The position numbers and the translations under genes are program-made. A stretch of DNA of 10,774 nucleotides from Pelotomaculum sp. UBA3102 (GTDB lineage: Bacteria > Bacillota > Desulfotomaculia > Desulfotomaculales > Pelotomaculaceae): NCBI GenBank assembly GCA_002365865.1, contig DFAQ01000023.1, forward strand, positions 453 through 11,226, written 5' to 3'. Positions 1 through 6,596 of this stretch are shown here, one piece after another. The notes below the pieces were generated by a model. That model was not told where the DNA came from and searched no databases. It was given only the letters and a program-made list of their open reading frames with translations. Each line of letters opens with the position of its first letter. Within the stretch, counting starts at the first letter, position 1.

Positions 1-107
1 ACCTGGTAAACTATGGTTTTATCTTAACATCCGTAAATTAACCAAGTGAAATACGTGTTTATAATAGCATTAATAGGCGCTGATTATTAATGTGCCTGTC
101 AAATGCC

Positions 108-3100
108 TTACCCCACGATCATTTTATTGGTTTTTTTCAGGAACCTGGCCGGAATGGGCCGTTCCAGCCGCCATACAATGCTCATGGGCCTGGTACCCGT
201 ATGCTGCACGTACTGAGCCAGACCCAGGAAGATGTAAGGCACGGCCCCGGCAGCATCGTTTTTAAACTCCCGCACAAACAGCGCCACCCGGCTGCCGTTC
301 TGGCGGTGGTTGATATACCGCTGCCCGGTTGGCGAGTGTTCGGAGGTGGTGCTTTGGGACTGCCAGTGGAACAGCCATTCATTTATTGAGTAATCGTCAT
401 ACATGGTGGAGGGCGAATACTGCTTGTCCGCTTTGTTCAGAGTTATCAGGAATACATCCAGCCTTTTGTCCGGCATATATTTCACACCCTCCCGCATGGA
501 GGGCATGCGGTCCCCGGTATAGTAGTCCACCGCTGCCAGAATCTGGTCGCGGGTATAGGTGCAATGCAGATCCAGGGGGCTGTCAAAACCCAACTCCACC
601 GGCCGGTCCACAAAGTTTATCCGATCATAACAATAGCGTAATAGCGTTACCATCTCCTCAAACATAACGGGATTGCGCCTGATGCGCTCTACACTACCGT
701 CTAAGCTGTTAAAACCGCCGCCGGGCAGGGGATTTTGCCAGACGGTGTAATGGAACATCAGCAACATCCTGCGCTCCGCTCCGGTTAAAGCGTTTTCATC
801 TATAGTTTCTTCAGACTGTAAAATTTTTAGCAGGAAGGCAATCCACCGGCGGGAATCAATGGCGCACAGGCGGGCCAGCGCCTTTTGCAATACCATCTCA
901 TCATGCTCTTTAAAATCATCCCTAATCCCCGCCATAAGCGACAAACGGCTAAAAGAAGTCCTGCTGTACAACTCCCGGGCCTCCAGGTGGCAGTGGTCCA
1001 AAAACTTGGCCAGCGTGGGCACCTCACCGGTATCTTCCTCAAAGGAGGCCAGTCTGGCGACGAGCCCCGACACCCCGCGCCCCAGGGCGCTGCGAATGTT
1101 GTTCAAAATATGCTCCCGGGCCTTCTTTTCCAGCTGGATAAAACAGCCTTTGGGCAGGCCGGCAAAACCTTCCTTCAGGTCCCGTTGCAGGTTGCGGGTG
1201 GTATTAACCAGCAGCGCCTTAAACTTATCCTCAAAGTTATATTTCCTGTTGGCCCGGCCAATAAAGTCCAGCACGGTGAGACAATCCTTGCTCTCATGCA
1301 GGCGCAGGCCCCGGCCCAATTGCTGCAGGAAAACCGTCAAACTCTCGGTGGGGCGCAGAAACAGGATGGTATTAACATCCGGGATATCCACGCCCTCATT
1401 ATAAAGGTCCACCACGAAGATAAACTTGATTTCCCCGCGGGCCAGCCGCCTTTGGGCACTGTTTCGCTCCTTATCCCCGGACAGGGCAGACAGGGCTACG
1501 GAAGGGACACCGAAATGATTAAAGAACCCGGCCATATACCCGGCGTGTGCGATGGAAACACAAAAGCCCAGCCCTTTGACCTCTTTTATATCTGTTACAT
1601 ACCGGTCCAGCGAGGTGAGCACATGCTTGGCGCGGGCGTCATTACCGGTATAAACCTTGTTCAAATCGCCCCGGTCATAACCTCCCCTGGCCCAGCGCAA
1701 AGCGTCCAAATCCACGGTGTCGGCAACGCCGAAGTATTGGAACGGGCACAGGAGCTTTCTCTCTATGGCTTCAGGCAGGCGGATTTCGGCTGCGATGCGG
1801 TGGTTAAAGTATTCCAGCACGCTTTTACCGTCCATGCGTTCAGGAGTGGCGGTAAGGCCCAACAGGATTTCAGGACTGTAGTGGGTAAGAAGCTTTCGAT
1901 AACTTGACGCTGCAGCATGGTGAAACTCGTCCACAATTATGTAATCGTAAAAATCAGGCGAGGTAAGGCGGTGAAACTCCCGGGAATTAAAAGTCTGTAT
2001 GGATACGAAAAGGTACTCGATGCTCTCCGGCGTGTGCCCGCCGACAAACAGCTCGCCGAAACCGGGATCTTTAAGCACGGCGCGAAAACAGGCCCGGCTT
2101 TGCTTTAATATTTCCTCCCGGTGGGCCACAAACAGCAGGCGGGCCGGGCGGCCAGGGTTTTCACCGCAAAACCTCTTGTAGTCAAAAGCCGATACCACTG
2201 TTTTACCGGTGCCGGTGGCGGCCACCACCAGGTTGCGCCGGTGGCCCCGGATCTTTCTCTCGGCCTCCAGCTTGTCCAGAATTTCGTTCTGGAACGGATA
2301 CGGCGTGATATCAAAATTAAAGGCTACATCCTCCCCGTCACGGCGGCGCTCATCTGCAACGGCACTTTGCAGGACCTGCTTATCTCCTTCACGGTAGGGA
2401 ACGAATTCCCTGTCGTTCCAATAGGTTTCAAAGGTAGCCGCAATTTTTTTGATGATGTCGGGCTGGTCTTTTTGGGTCAGCTTCACGTTCCATTCCAGCC
2501 CGGACGATATGGCGGCGATGGAGAGATTGGACGAACCCACATAGGCGGTGGTAAAACCGCTGCGGCGGTTAAAAACATAGGCCTTGGCATGAAGCCGGGT
2601 GCGCCTGGTTTCATAGGATACCTTTATGTCCGTGTTGGGCAGCTCCCGCAAAGCCTCCACAGCCTTAACATCGGTGGCCCCCATGTAGGAAGTGGTAATA
2701 ACGCGCAGCCTGCCCCGCCCGGTAAATTCCCTCAGCTCGTCAATAACAAGCCGCAGGCCGCTCCACTTGATAAAAGAAACCAGCATATCGATCCGGTCGG
2801 AGCTTAAAATTTCTTTCTTAAGCTCCGAAAACATGCTGGGTTCATGCGCCGACCCGGTAAACAGCGAACTGGCCGCAATGGAAGTTACCGGCCGGACAAT
2901 AGCGGCGTTTTCATTGACTGCGCAAACTGAATTCTGCTTCTCCAGAAAGGCGAGCAGCATCTGGGCGCGCCTGTCCACGGTTAAACCGGCAAAGGCAGCA
3001 TCGTCCCCTACCCTTGATACTATTTTATTTATCAAATCATTGCAGGCGGCAATCTGATCCTCTATCCGGCCGCCTTCATCCTTGATGTCGGCAAGAACCT

Positions 3101-3251
3101 GCCTAATAACCCCGGCCAGATAACCGGCCAGCACTTTAGCCGCCTCTTCACCGTCAATAGGGCCTTTTTTTACTATGTGCCGCTCAGAGGAATCGATTTC
3201 TTTAGAGATGAGCTTGTTAAGCACCTGCTCATAAATACCCGGTTTTAGCAT
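108..3251 (-). CDS. PLD-nuclease / SF2 helicase / DUF3427 fusion protein (1047 aa)
   Basis: Predicted DNA-processing defence protein. Counting from the chosen start, residues about 130-285 form a phospholipase-D-like nuclease domain with the half-motif HAK (221-223) and GSSN (239-242). An SF2 helicase core follows: Walker A ATGTGKT (345-351), DEFH box (441-444), TATPER (467-472) and motif VI QQLGRGLR (643-650). From about 660 to the C-terminus it resembles DUF3427, including the FHWQSQ segment (961-966) and the RPMSIVW segment near the end. The frame stays open up to 3443, overlapping the upstream gene by 130 nt. I chose the ATG at 3251 because AAGGTG sits 5 nt before it and the preceding 64 residues are low-quality sequence. 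Only one HxK half-site is visible, so an active PLD site would probably need a dimer. It lies 62 nt after the SBD-HNH gene, same strand, likely one operon. The family architecture is well known; the substrate and the defence role are inferred. No clear terminator is visible in bases 1-107. Confidence 0.9.
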   Translation of the reverse strand: MLKPGIYEQVLNKLISKEIDSSERHIVKKGPIDGEEAAKVLAGYLAGVIRQVLADIKDEGGRIEDQIAACNDLINKIVSRVGDDAAFAGLTVDRRAQMLLAFLEKQNSVCAVNENAAIVRPVTSIAASSLFTGSAHEPSMFSELKKEILSSDRIDMLVSFIKWSGLRLVIDELREFTGRGRLRVITTSYMGATDVKAVEALRELPNTDIKVSYETRRTRLHAKAYVFNRRSGFTTAYVGSSNLSIAAISSGLEWNVKLTQKDQPDIIKKIAATFETYWNDREFVPYREGDKQVLQSAVADERRRDGEDVAFNFDITPYPFQNEILDKLEAERKIRGHRRNLVVAATGTGKTVVSAFDYKRFCGENPGRPARLLFVAHREEILKQSRACFRAVLKDPGFGELFVGGHTPESIEYLFVSIQTFNSREFHRLTSPDFYDYIIVDEFHHAAASSYRKLLTHYSPEILLGLTATPERMDGKSVLEYFNHRIAAEIRLPEAIERKLLCPFQYFGVADTVDLDALRWARGGYDRGDLNKVYTGNDARAKHVLTSLDRYVTDIKEVKGLGFCVSIAHAGYMAGFFNHFGVPSVALSALSGDKERNSAQRRLARGEIKFIFVVDLYNEGVDIPDVNTILFLRPTESLTVFLQQLGRGLRLHESKDCLTVLDFIGRANRKYNFEDKFKALLVNTTRNLQRDLKEGFAGLPKGCFIQLEKKAREHILNNIRSALGRGVSGLVARLASFEEDTGEVPTLAKFLDHCHLEARELYSRTSFSRLSLMAGIRDDFKEHDEMVLQKALARLCAIDSRRWIAFLLKILQSEETIDENALTGAERRMLLMFHYTVWQNPLPGGGFNSLDGSVERIRRNPVMFEEMVTLLRYCYDRINFVDRPVELGFDSPLDLHCTYTRDQILAAVDYYTGDRMPSMREGVKYMPDKRLDVFLITLNKADKQYSPSTMYDDYSINEWLFHWQSQSTTSEHSPTGQRYINHRQNGSRVALFVREFKNDAAGAVPYIFLGLAQYVQHTGTRPMSIVWRLERPIPARFLKKTNKMIVG

Positions 3252-3313
3252 TTCAGCACCTTGATTTTGGATGGAATAGTATTGGCCCTTCCGGGCTACA
3301 TAAAAGCGATGTT

Positions 3314-4216
3314 TTAACCTGCCCGGTATCTCCCCGGCCCTCTGAACACTTCTCTGAAGTGCCAATTGACATAAGCTTGCCCGGGTTGATAACCGGGATG
3401 TACCGGTGCACGGATAAGTTTTCCGTGATATCTCATCAACCATTCCTGAAAACCGCTGCTACCATATGCTTCTTCTGCAACCAATAACTCCCTGGAATCC
3501 GTTATTGTAAACACGCCCCGGTCAAACAATTTGTGATGCATGGCACATAAAGCTATCCCGTTCTCTTCACAATCAGGACCGCCGACTTGATGCCATTTGA
3601 TATGGGCAGCTTCTACCGCAACTAAATTATGGCCTAATCTCACGTTAAACCCACAAACGGCACAACTATACTCGTAAGCACGCAGGATCCTTTCTCTAAA
3701 TTTAGGGTCTCGACACTTTGTGCCTCTAAAATGATCATTTTCTAAATCAATAATTTCAGAATCAAAATCCAGCCCCACCGCTGCCAGGATGTCTTCATGG
3801 ATAGTATCGGGGAAATGACTGTATAGCACCATCTTGCCGACCTCACGCACCAAAGATGGGTTGTCACGCAACAGGGCGTACGCTTCGTCATTAAATCCGC
3901 CTGCAATTCCGTGCTTTAACAACCAGGAACTATTAATATGCACAGAGTCAATATCTGAATTTAAATTCCAAATACCATCCCTGGTCAGGCGAACAAATGG
4001 TTCCTCCGGGTGATAAGACTGCCTGCGGGGACCAAACTCTTTCAATAAATTTGTCAGAGGTTCCCGCACTTCTTCATACTGCAAAAATCTGGCGCCTTTA
4101 TTCTGCAACTGCCCGAGCGCATACAAAATTAAAAGCGGCTTATGAGGGGCTCTTTGGTCACCCTTCTTCCAAATGCTCAGATTTTTGATTCTTTCTTTTA
4201 ACTGGTTAGCATTCAT
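3314..4216 (-). CDS. SBD-HNH type IV restriction endonuclease (phosphorothioated-DNA-dependent)
   Basis: A 300-residue protein of the McrA-like group that recognises phosphorothioate (sulfur-modified) DNA and cuts nearby. Residues about 10-145 match the sulfur-binding domain (SBD): WKKGDQRAPHKPLL (16-29), FGPRRQSYHPEEPFVRL (61-77) and FPDTIHEDILAAVG (135-148). Residues about 170-235 are an HNH nuclease: CAVC (185-188), AAHI (203-206, H205), N219 and CAMHHKLFD (224-232). C185, C188, C224 and H227 could hold a structural zinc, and H205, N219 and H228 are the likely catalytic/metal set (inferred from the family pattern). The length fits SBD-HNH enzymes without an SRA domain. The ATG at 4216 is preceded by GAGG at 8-nt spacing. 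Relatives that I recall have a tryptophan in the PFWRL segment where this protein has valine (PFVRL). The downstream helicase gene is probably co-transcribed. Family assignment is strong; cutting of PT-DNA by this copy is inferred. Confidence 0.88.
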   Translation of the reverse strand: MNANQLKERIKNLSIWKKGDQRAPHKPLLILYALGQLQNKGARFLQYEEVREPLTNLLKEFGPRRQSYHPEEPFVRLTRDGIWNLNSDIDSVHINSSWLLKHGIAGGFNDEAYALLRDNPSLVREVGKMVLYSHFPDTIHEDILAAVGLDFDSEIIDLENDHFRGTKCRDPKFRERILRAYEYSCAVCGFNVRLGHNLVAVEAAHIKWHQVGGPDCEENGIALCAMHHKLFDRGVFTITDSRELLVAEEAYGSSGFQEWLMRYHGKLIRAPVHPGYQPGQAYVNWHFREVFRGPGRYRAG

Positions 4217-4271
4217 TTAAATAACCTCATGGAGTTAACTATTTCGCCTAACGTTCTATCGCCCTTTTCCC

Positions 4272-4300
4272 TTATATAACAGCGAATACTTTCGGAAAGT
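4272..4300 (-). promoter_or_regulatory. possible -10 region with palindromic operator upstream of SBD-HNH gene
   Basis: An AT-rich TTATATAAG stretch (about 4272-4280, minus strand) lies 55-65 nt upstream of the SBD-HNH start. Just upstream of it is the palindrome ACTTTC-C-GAAAGT (4288-4300). A palindrome next to a -10-like box suggests an operator. I see no convincing -35, so this is weak. Confidence 0.25.
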
Positions 4301-4317
4301 CCGGAACCAGACCCATC

Positions 4318-4345
4318 AAGCCCCTTGAAGAAGGCTTTTTTATTT
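4318..4345 (+). terminator. possible plus-strand intrinsic terminator
   Basis: The arms AAGCC (4318-4322) and GGCTT (4333-4337) enclose a 10-nt loop with an alternative CCTT/AAGG pairing, followed by a T-rich tract (TTTTTTATTTT). It would stop plus-strand (antisense) transcription heading into the SBD-HNH gene. No confident plus-strand gene lies upstream, so the role is unclear. Confidence 0.35.
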
Positions 4346-4348
4346 TCA

Positions 4349-4368
4349 CCCCCAGTAAGATCAGGGGG
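4349..4368. repeat. CCCCC/GGGGG hairpin
   Basis: A 5-bp G:C inverted repeat (4349-4353 and 4364-4368) around a 10-nt loop. It is flanked by a T-run on the left and an A-run on the right, so the stem can extend imperfectly. The symmetry means neither strand has the stem-then-U-run order of a terminator. Function unknown. Confidence 0.4.
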
Positions 4369-4485
4369 AAAAATATCTAATATACCGATATTATTAAAGA
4401 TATTATGTGATATTTAAGCCTAATCATCATAAATAAGCTAATACGGAACTTGATTTTTTAAAAACGCCCCTGTAAATTCTCATTT

Positions 4486-4530
4486 TAATATAGCCAAAAC
4501 CATGGCTATATTATCAGATTGAACAATCTG
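4486..4530. repeat. two abutting inverted repeats
   Basis: The first is an 11-bp perfect stem, TAATATAGCCA (4486-4496) and TGGCTATATTA (4503-4513), with a 6-nt loop. It is followed one base later by the near-perfect palindrome CAGATTG-AA-CAATCTG (4515-4530). The octamer core ACAATCTG recurs at 4551-4558. They lie in an AT-rich gene-free stretch and could be operator sites, IS-end relics or a structured transcript. Confidence 0.5.
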
Positions 4531-4648
4531 CAACCGTTATTAATGCTAAAACAATCTGCGAATACTTCTCAAATTAAATTTGGTTTTCCAAAGAGTCAGT
4601 TTGTCAGTCTCTAACCAGATATTACCTTCCATGTTAGCTTTGGAAAAG

Positions 4649-4693
4649 GTAGAATATTTGCTGGAAGTGGTTGTCATGCAGCAAATATTCTAC
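4649..4693. repeat. 15-bp perfect inverted repeat around a plus-strand ATG
   Basis: The arms GTAGAATATTTGCTG (4649-4663) and CAGCAAATATTCTAC (4679-4693) are perfect reverse complements separated by 15 nt. The loop contains GAAGTGG and ends in ATG (4676-4678), so in a plus-strand RNA the start region of the relic ORF sits in the loop and its codons 2-6 form the 3' arm. No U-tract follows, so it is not a terminator. Confidence 0.6.
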
Positions 4694-4970
4694 ACATCAG
4701 TATCACCGGAAGAGTATCAACGCATGGGGAAAAATTTTCCCTTCCCATACCTTATTCCTGCCCTAATCCCGGCTGTCTCATCAAGGTACCGCCACAAAAA
4801 CATGGTTTTTATTTTCTTTCAAAGCCGCTGGTCTTTATTACAGGAATGCTTATATAAGTTTCATTTCCATTCATGTGCATATTCCAGGCTTATTCAGATG
4901 TCGAAATAAGCCGGAAACATCAGGACATGTTTATGTCAAGACAATATCCGAACACTTTGTCAGTTGACTT
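4676..4970 (+). pseudogene. degraded zinc-ribbon-like, IS-associated protein relic
   Basis: A plus-strand ORF from the ATG at 4676 begins MQQIFYTSVSPEEYQRMGKN and continues FPFP, then loses coherent sequence. Reading in the other frame from 4750 gives PYSCPNPGC followed by KHGFYF. This is the pattern of a zinc-ribbon segment with the CPNP..C and HGFY signatures that I associate with small DUF6431-type proteins near insertion sequences in Clostridia. That frame stops near 4855. A third frame running to about 4967 contains further weak similarity (RCRN). The simplest reading is a decayed gene with at least two frameshifts, opposite in strand to its neighbours. Family naming is from memory of the motif pattern and is tentative. 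The alternative is an intact but unknown 109-residue ORF (4580-4909), which I consider less likely because the recognisable motif straddles two frames. Confidence 0.35.
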
Positions 4971-5022
4971 ATTTTTAATTAATACCTTTATTATTTTTTA
5001 TTTAAAATATGGTTAACATAGT

Positions 5023-5583
5023 CTATAACTCAAGGCTTATTTGCCTAGGATTATTAAGCATACTTTTTAGTATACTAAGATTAATCTTTTTTTCAAATTC
5101 AAGTACTTCAGAGGGGGCGCATTTTGTTAATAATTTTTCTATGTCAGATAGTTTAGAAATAGTATAAAAACGCTTTTCGGGTGAATAATAAACAAGCGCC
5201 TTTTTTTTATTTAAAAGCAAGTTAAAGATATTATTTAATGTCCCAGGGCTTTTTCCATCCCAAAGTAAAAAACCATAATCAGCAACTTTAGCCATGCTCG
5301 CATCTTTAACCATATAAAATCTGTTTCCACGCAGGTTTGCCGGAACTGGAACATTAATAACTTCCCACTTGCCAAGATTATTTCTGCAGTTATTACCAGA
5401 GCAATAAACAAAAACATTATTATATTGCACTTCATGTAAAAAACGTTGAACAGCTTTATCTGCTCCATTTGCATCACCCAGCAATACCTGGTACTTATTA
5501 TTTATAATGTTATTTAACCGATCTTTTATCATTTTATTGAGTTGTCTAATATGTCTTGAACCACCAATAAAAACTTTTATCAT
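5023..5583 (-). CDS. SLOG-superfamily (YspA/DUF2493-like) nucleotide-binding protein
   Basis: A 186-residue Rossmannoid protein. The N-terminal strand and loop MIKVFIGGSR (1-10), the nucleotide-loop segment LLGDANGADKAVQ (34-46) and the late segment GFLLWDGKSPGT (104-115) are hallmarks of the SLOG superfamily, near the YspA/DUF2493 branch. Such proteins are thought to bind or process nucleotide-derived ligands. No transmembrane segment or added effector domain is visible; the tail after about 140 is helical and lysine-rich. Its ATG overlaps the stop of the upstream phosphoribosyltransferase gene (ATGA, 4 nt) and has AAGGAG 6 nt before it, so the two proteins are translationally coupled and probably act together. 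Codon use is strongly AT-rich, unlike glmS and the helicase, which suggests transfer. No hairpin-type terminator follows. The superfamily call is fairly secure; the ligand and role are unknown. Confidence 0.75.
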   Translation of the reverse strand: MIKVFIGGSRHIRQLNKMIKDRLNNIINNKYQVLLGDANGADKAVQRFLHEVQYNNVFVYCSGNNCRNNLGKWEVINVPVPANLRGNRFYMVKDASMAKVADYGFLLWDGKSPGTLNNIFNLLLNKKKALVYYSPEKRFYTISKLSDIEKLLTKCAPSEVLEFEKKINLSILKSMLNNPRQISLEL

Positions 5584-6158
5584 TGATAACTCCTTGTCTT
5601 TGTTAATGTTACGGTATATACGTTTTTTACATCCCCATTATTGTATAGTATGCTAGTTATGGCTCTTAAAGTTGCACCCGAGCTGTATAAATCATCAATC
5701 AATAATATGTTTTTGTTGTTAAGATTAGCTTGTCCGGTTAGAGTAAAAGCACTTTTTAAAACCTCTTCTCTCTTATCAGGATCTTTAATATCCTTTATTT
5801 GAGGGGTTGCTTTAATTTTTAAAATTTCATTTTTAAGTACTGGAATAGAAAGTTTTAATCCTAGAGCATCAGCAACTAAATAAACAGGCTGAAAACCTCG
5901 TTCCTTTGAAGGAGGAATAGGAATAATAAAATTCATTATATTAAGATTTTTGAATTTAGTACAGATCATATTAACAATTTCAGGCACCACAGATTTATCG
6001 TTTTTATATTTTAGCAAATAGACTAACTGCCCAATTTCTGTACGAGTTGTATTAAATTGATCATGTCCGTAGTCATCTTGTCCAAGATATTTACTTGACT
6101 TCGTATGTAAATCAAGTGCAAATCCTTTTTTCCAATTACCCTTTATTTCTATAACCAT
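5580..6158 (-). CDS. ComF-like phosphoribosyltransferase
   Basis: A 192-residue type I phosphoribosyltransferase. The PRPP-binding loop is ILLIDDLYSSGATLRAI (151-167), with the acidic pair D155-D156. Upstream lie the ComF-type segments IPIPPSKERGFQP (79-91) and ATPQ...REEVLKSAFTL (117-140). The N-terminal zinc-ribbon of classical ComF is absent. Instead residues 10-53 carry a GFALDLHTKSS / TRTEIGQLVYLLKYKND block seen in stand-alone ComF-like enzymes. It should transfer a base or nucleotide-like group to or from PRPP, but the substrate cannot be read from sequence. The ATG at 6158 has AGGAGG 9-10 nt upstream. The downstream SLOG gene overlaps by 4 nt, so the pair is an operon, probably making or sensing a nucleotide-like metabolite (inference). 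A DNA-uptake role as for ComF is possible but there is no competence gene nearby. The gene is very AT-rich. Confidence 0.8.
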   Translation of the reverse strand: MVIEIKGNWKKGFALDLHTKSSKYLGQDDYGHDQFNTTRTEIGQLVYLLKYKNDKSVVPEIVNMICTKFKNLNIMNFIIPIPPSKERGFQPVYLVADALGLKLSIPVLKNEILKIKATPQIKDIKDPDKREEVLKSAFTLTGQANLNNKNILLIDDLYSSGATLRAITSILYNNGDVKNVYTVTLTKTRSYQ

Positions 6159-6218
6159 TTATATATCCCTCCTGCATATTCCTACTTATTAGGATGACGA
6201 AACGAATCCTGAAGCATC

Positions 6219-6254
6219 CGGGTACTAAACCAGAATCATCCAGATAGTATCCCG
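6219..6254. repeat. inverted repeat upstream of PRTase-SLOG operon
   Basis: The arms CGGGTACTA (6219-6227) and TAGTATCCCG (6245-6254) pair over 9 bp with one bulged base and a 17-nt loop. It lies 61-96 nt upstream of the phosphoribosyltransferase start with no U-tract after it. It could be an operator for that operon or a leader hairpin. Confidence 0.35.
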
Positions 6255-6279
6255 ACAATAATAACCTACTCCCAACATG

Positions 6280-6474
6280 CTAAAAAACCCTCCAGGACAG
6301 AAAACATATCCCGTTGGGCTTTTCTTTATCAATATTTACAAATCCTTTAGATATATTGTCGAATATTGTCTTTCCCTTTGGAGAACGAATCAATAAATTT
6401 GATAATTCGCCGTTCCCTCGTCCCACAATATAGTTCCGGGCAATTTTATCTTCAGTCCATTTATGTTCCTCCAA
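6280..6474 (-). pseudogene. small ORF remnant (64 codons)
   Basis: An open frame of 64 codons with reasonable residue composition (for example GRGNGELSNLLIRSPKGKT at 19-37, ending CFLSWRVF) that I do not recognise. It begins only at a TTG within the U-tract of the glmS terminator. It has no ribosome binding site before that codon (the GGAGG present is inside the frame) and no room for a promoter. I read it as the surviving 3' piece of a larger acquired gene, lost at the junction with the glmS terminator, rather than a functional gene. It is AT-rich like the PRTase-SLOG pair downstream, so it may have belonged to the same inserted segment. The alternative is a genuine small protein translated by read-through from glmS. 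Confidence 0.35.
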
Positions 6475-6516
6475 AAAATGAAAAAGCTACTATTAAGATT
6501 ATCTCATAACAGTAGC
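6475..6516 (-). terminator. intrinsic terminator of glmS
   Basis: On the minus strand GCTACTGTT (6508-6516) pairs with AATAGTAGC (6486-6494) over 9 bp including one G-U pair, with a 13-nt loop. It is followed directly by TTTTT, then CA and six more T. It lies about 80 nt after the glmS stop and is a good Rho-independent terminator. Confidence 0.8.
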
Positions 6517-6596
6517 CAGTTAACAACTTTTTTTCTAAGTAGTAAATAACACTTTAACTCAACACACCTCACACCTGTCCCCTTGTCTCCCTGTCC

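Noticed and set aside
885..1907. 340-codon plus-strand ORF opposite the helicase
   Set aside because: It is the antisense shadow of a clearly coding GC-rich gene, with no motif and no ribosome binding site of note.
3252..3443. N-terminal extension of the helicase frame by 64 residues, overlapping the SBD-HNH gene
   Set aside because: The added residues look like out-of-frame shadow of the HNH gene end, and the ATG at 3251 has a good ribosome binding site.
5067..5078. Palindrome TTAGTATACTAA
   Set aside because: Lies within the SLOG coding region in AT-rich sequence, where such short palindromes are expected by chance.
4217..6596. CRISPR array or tRNA/attachment site in the AT-rich island
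   Set aside because: No regularly spaced direct repeats and no tRNA-like cloverleaf sequence could be found by eye.
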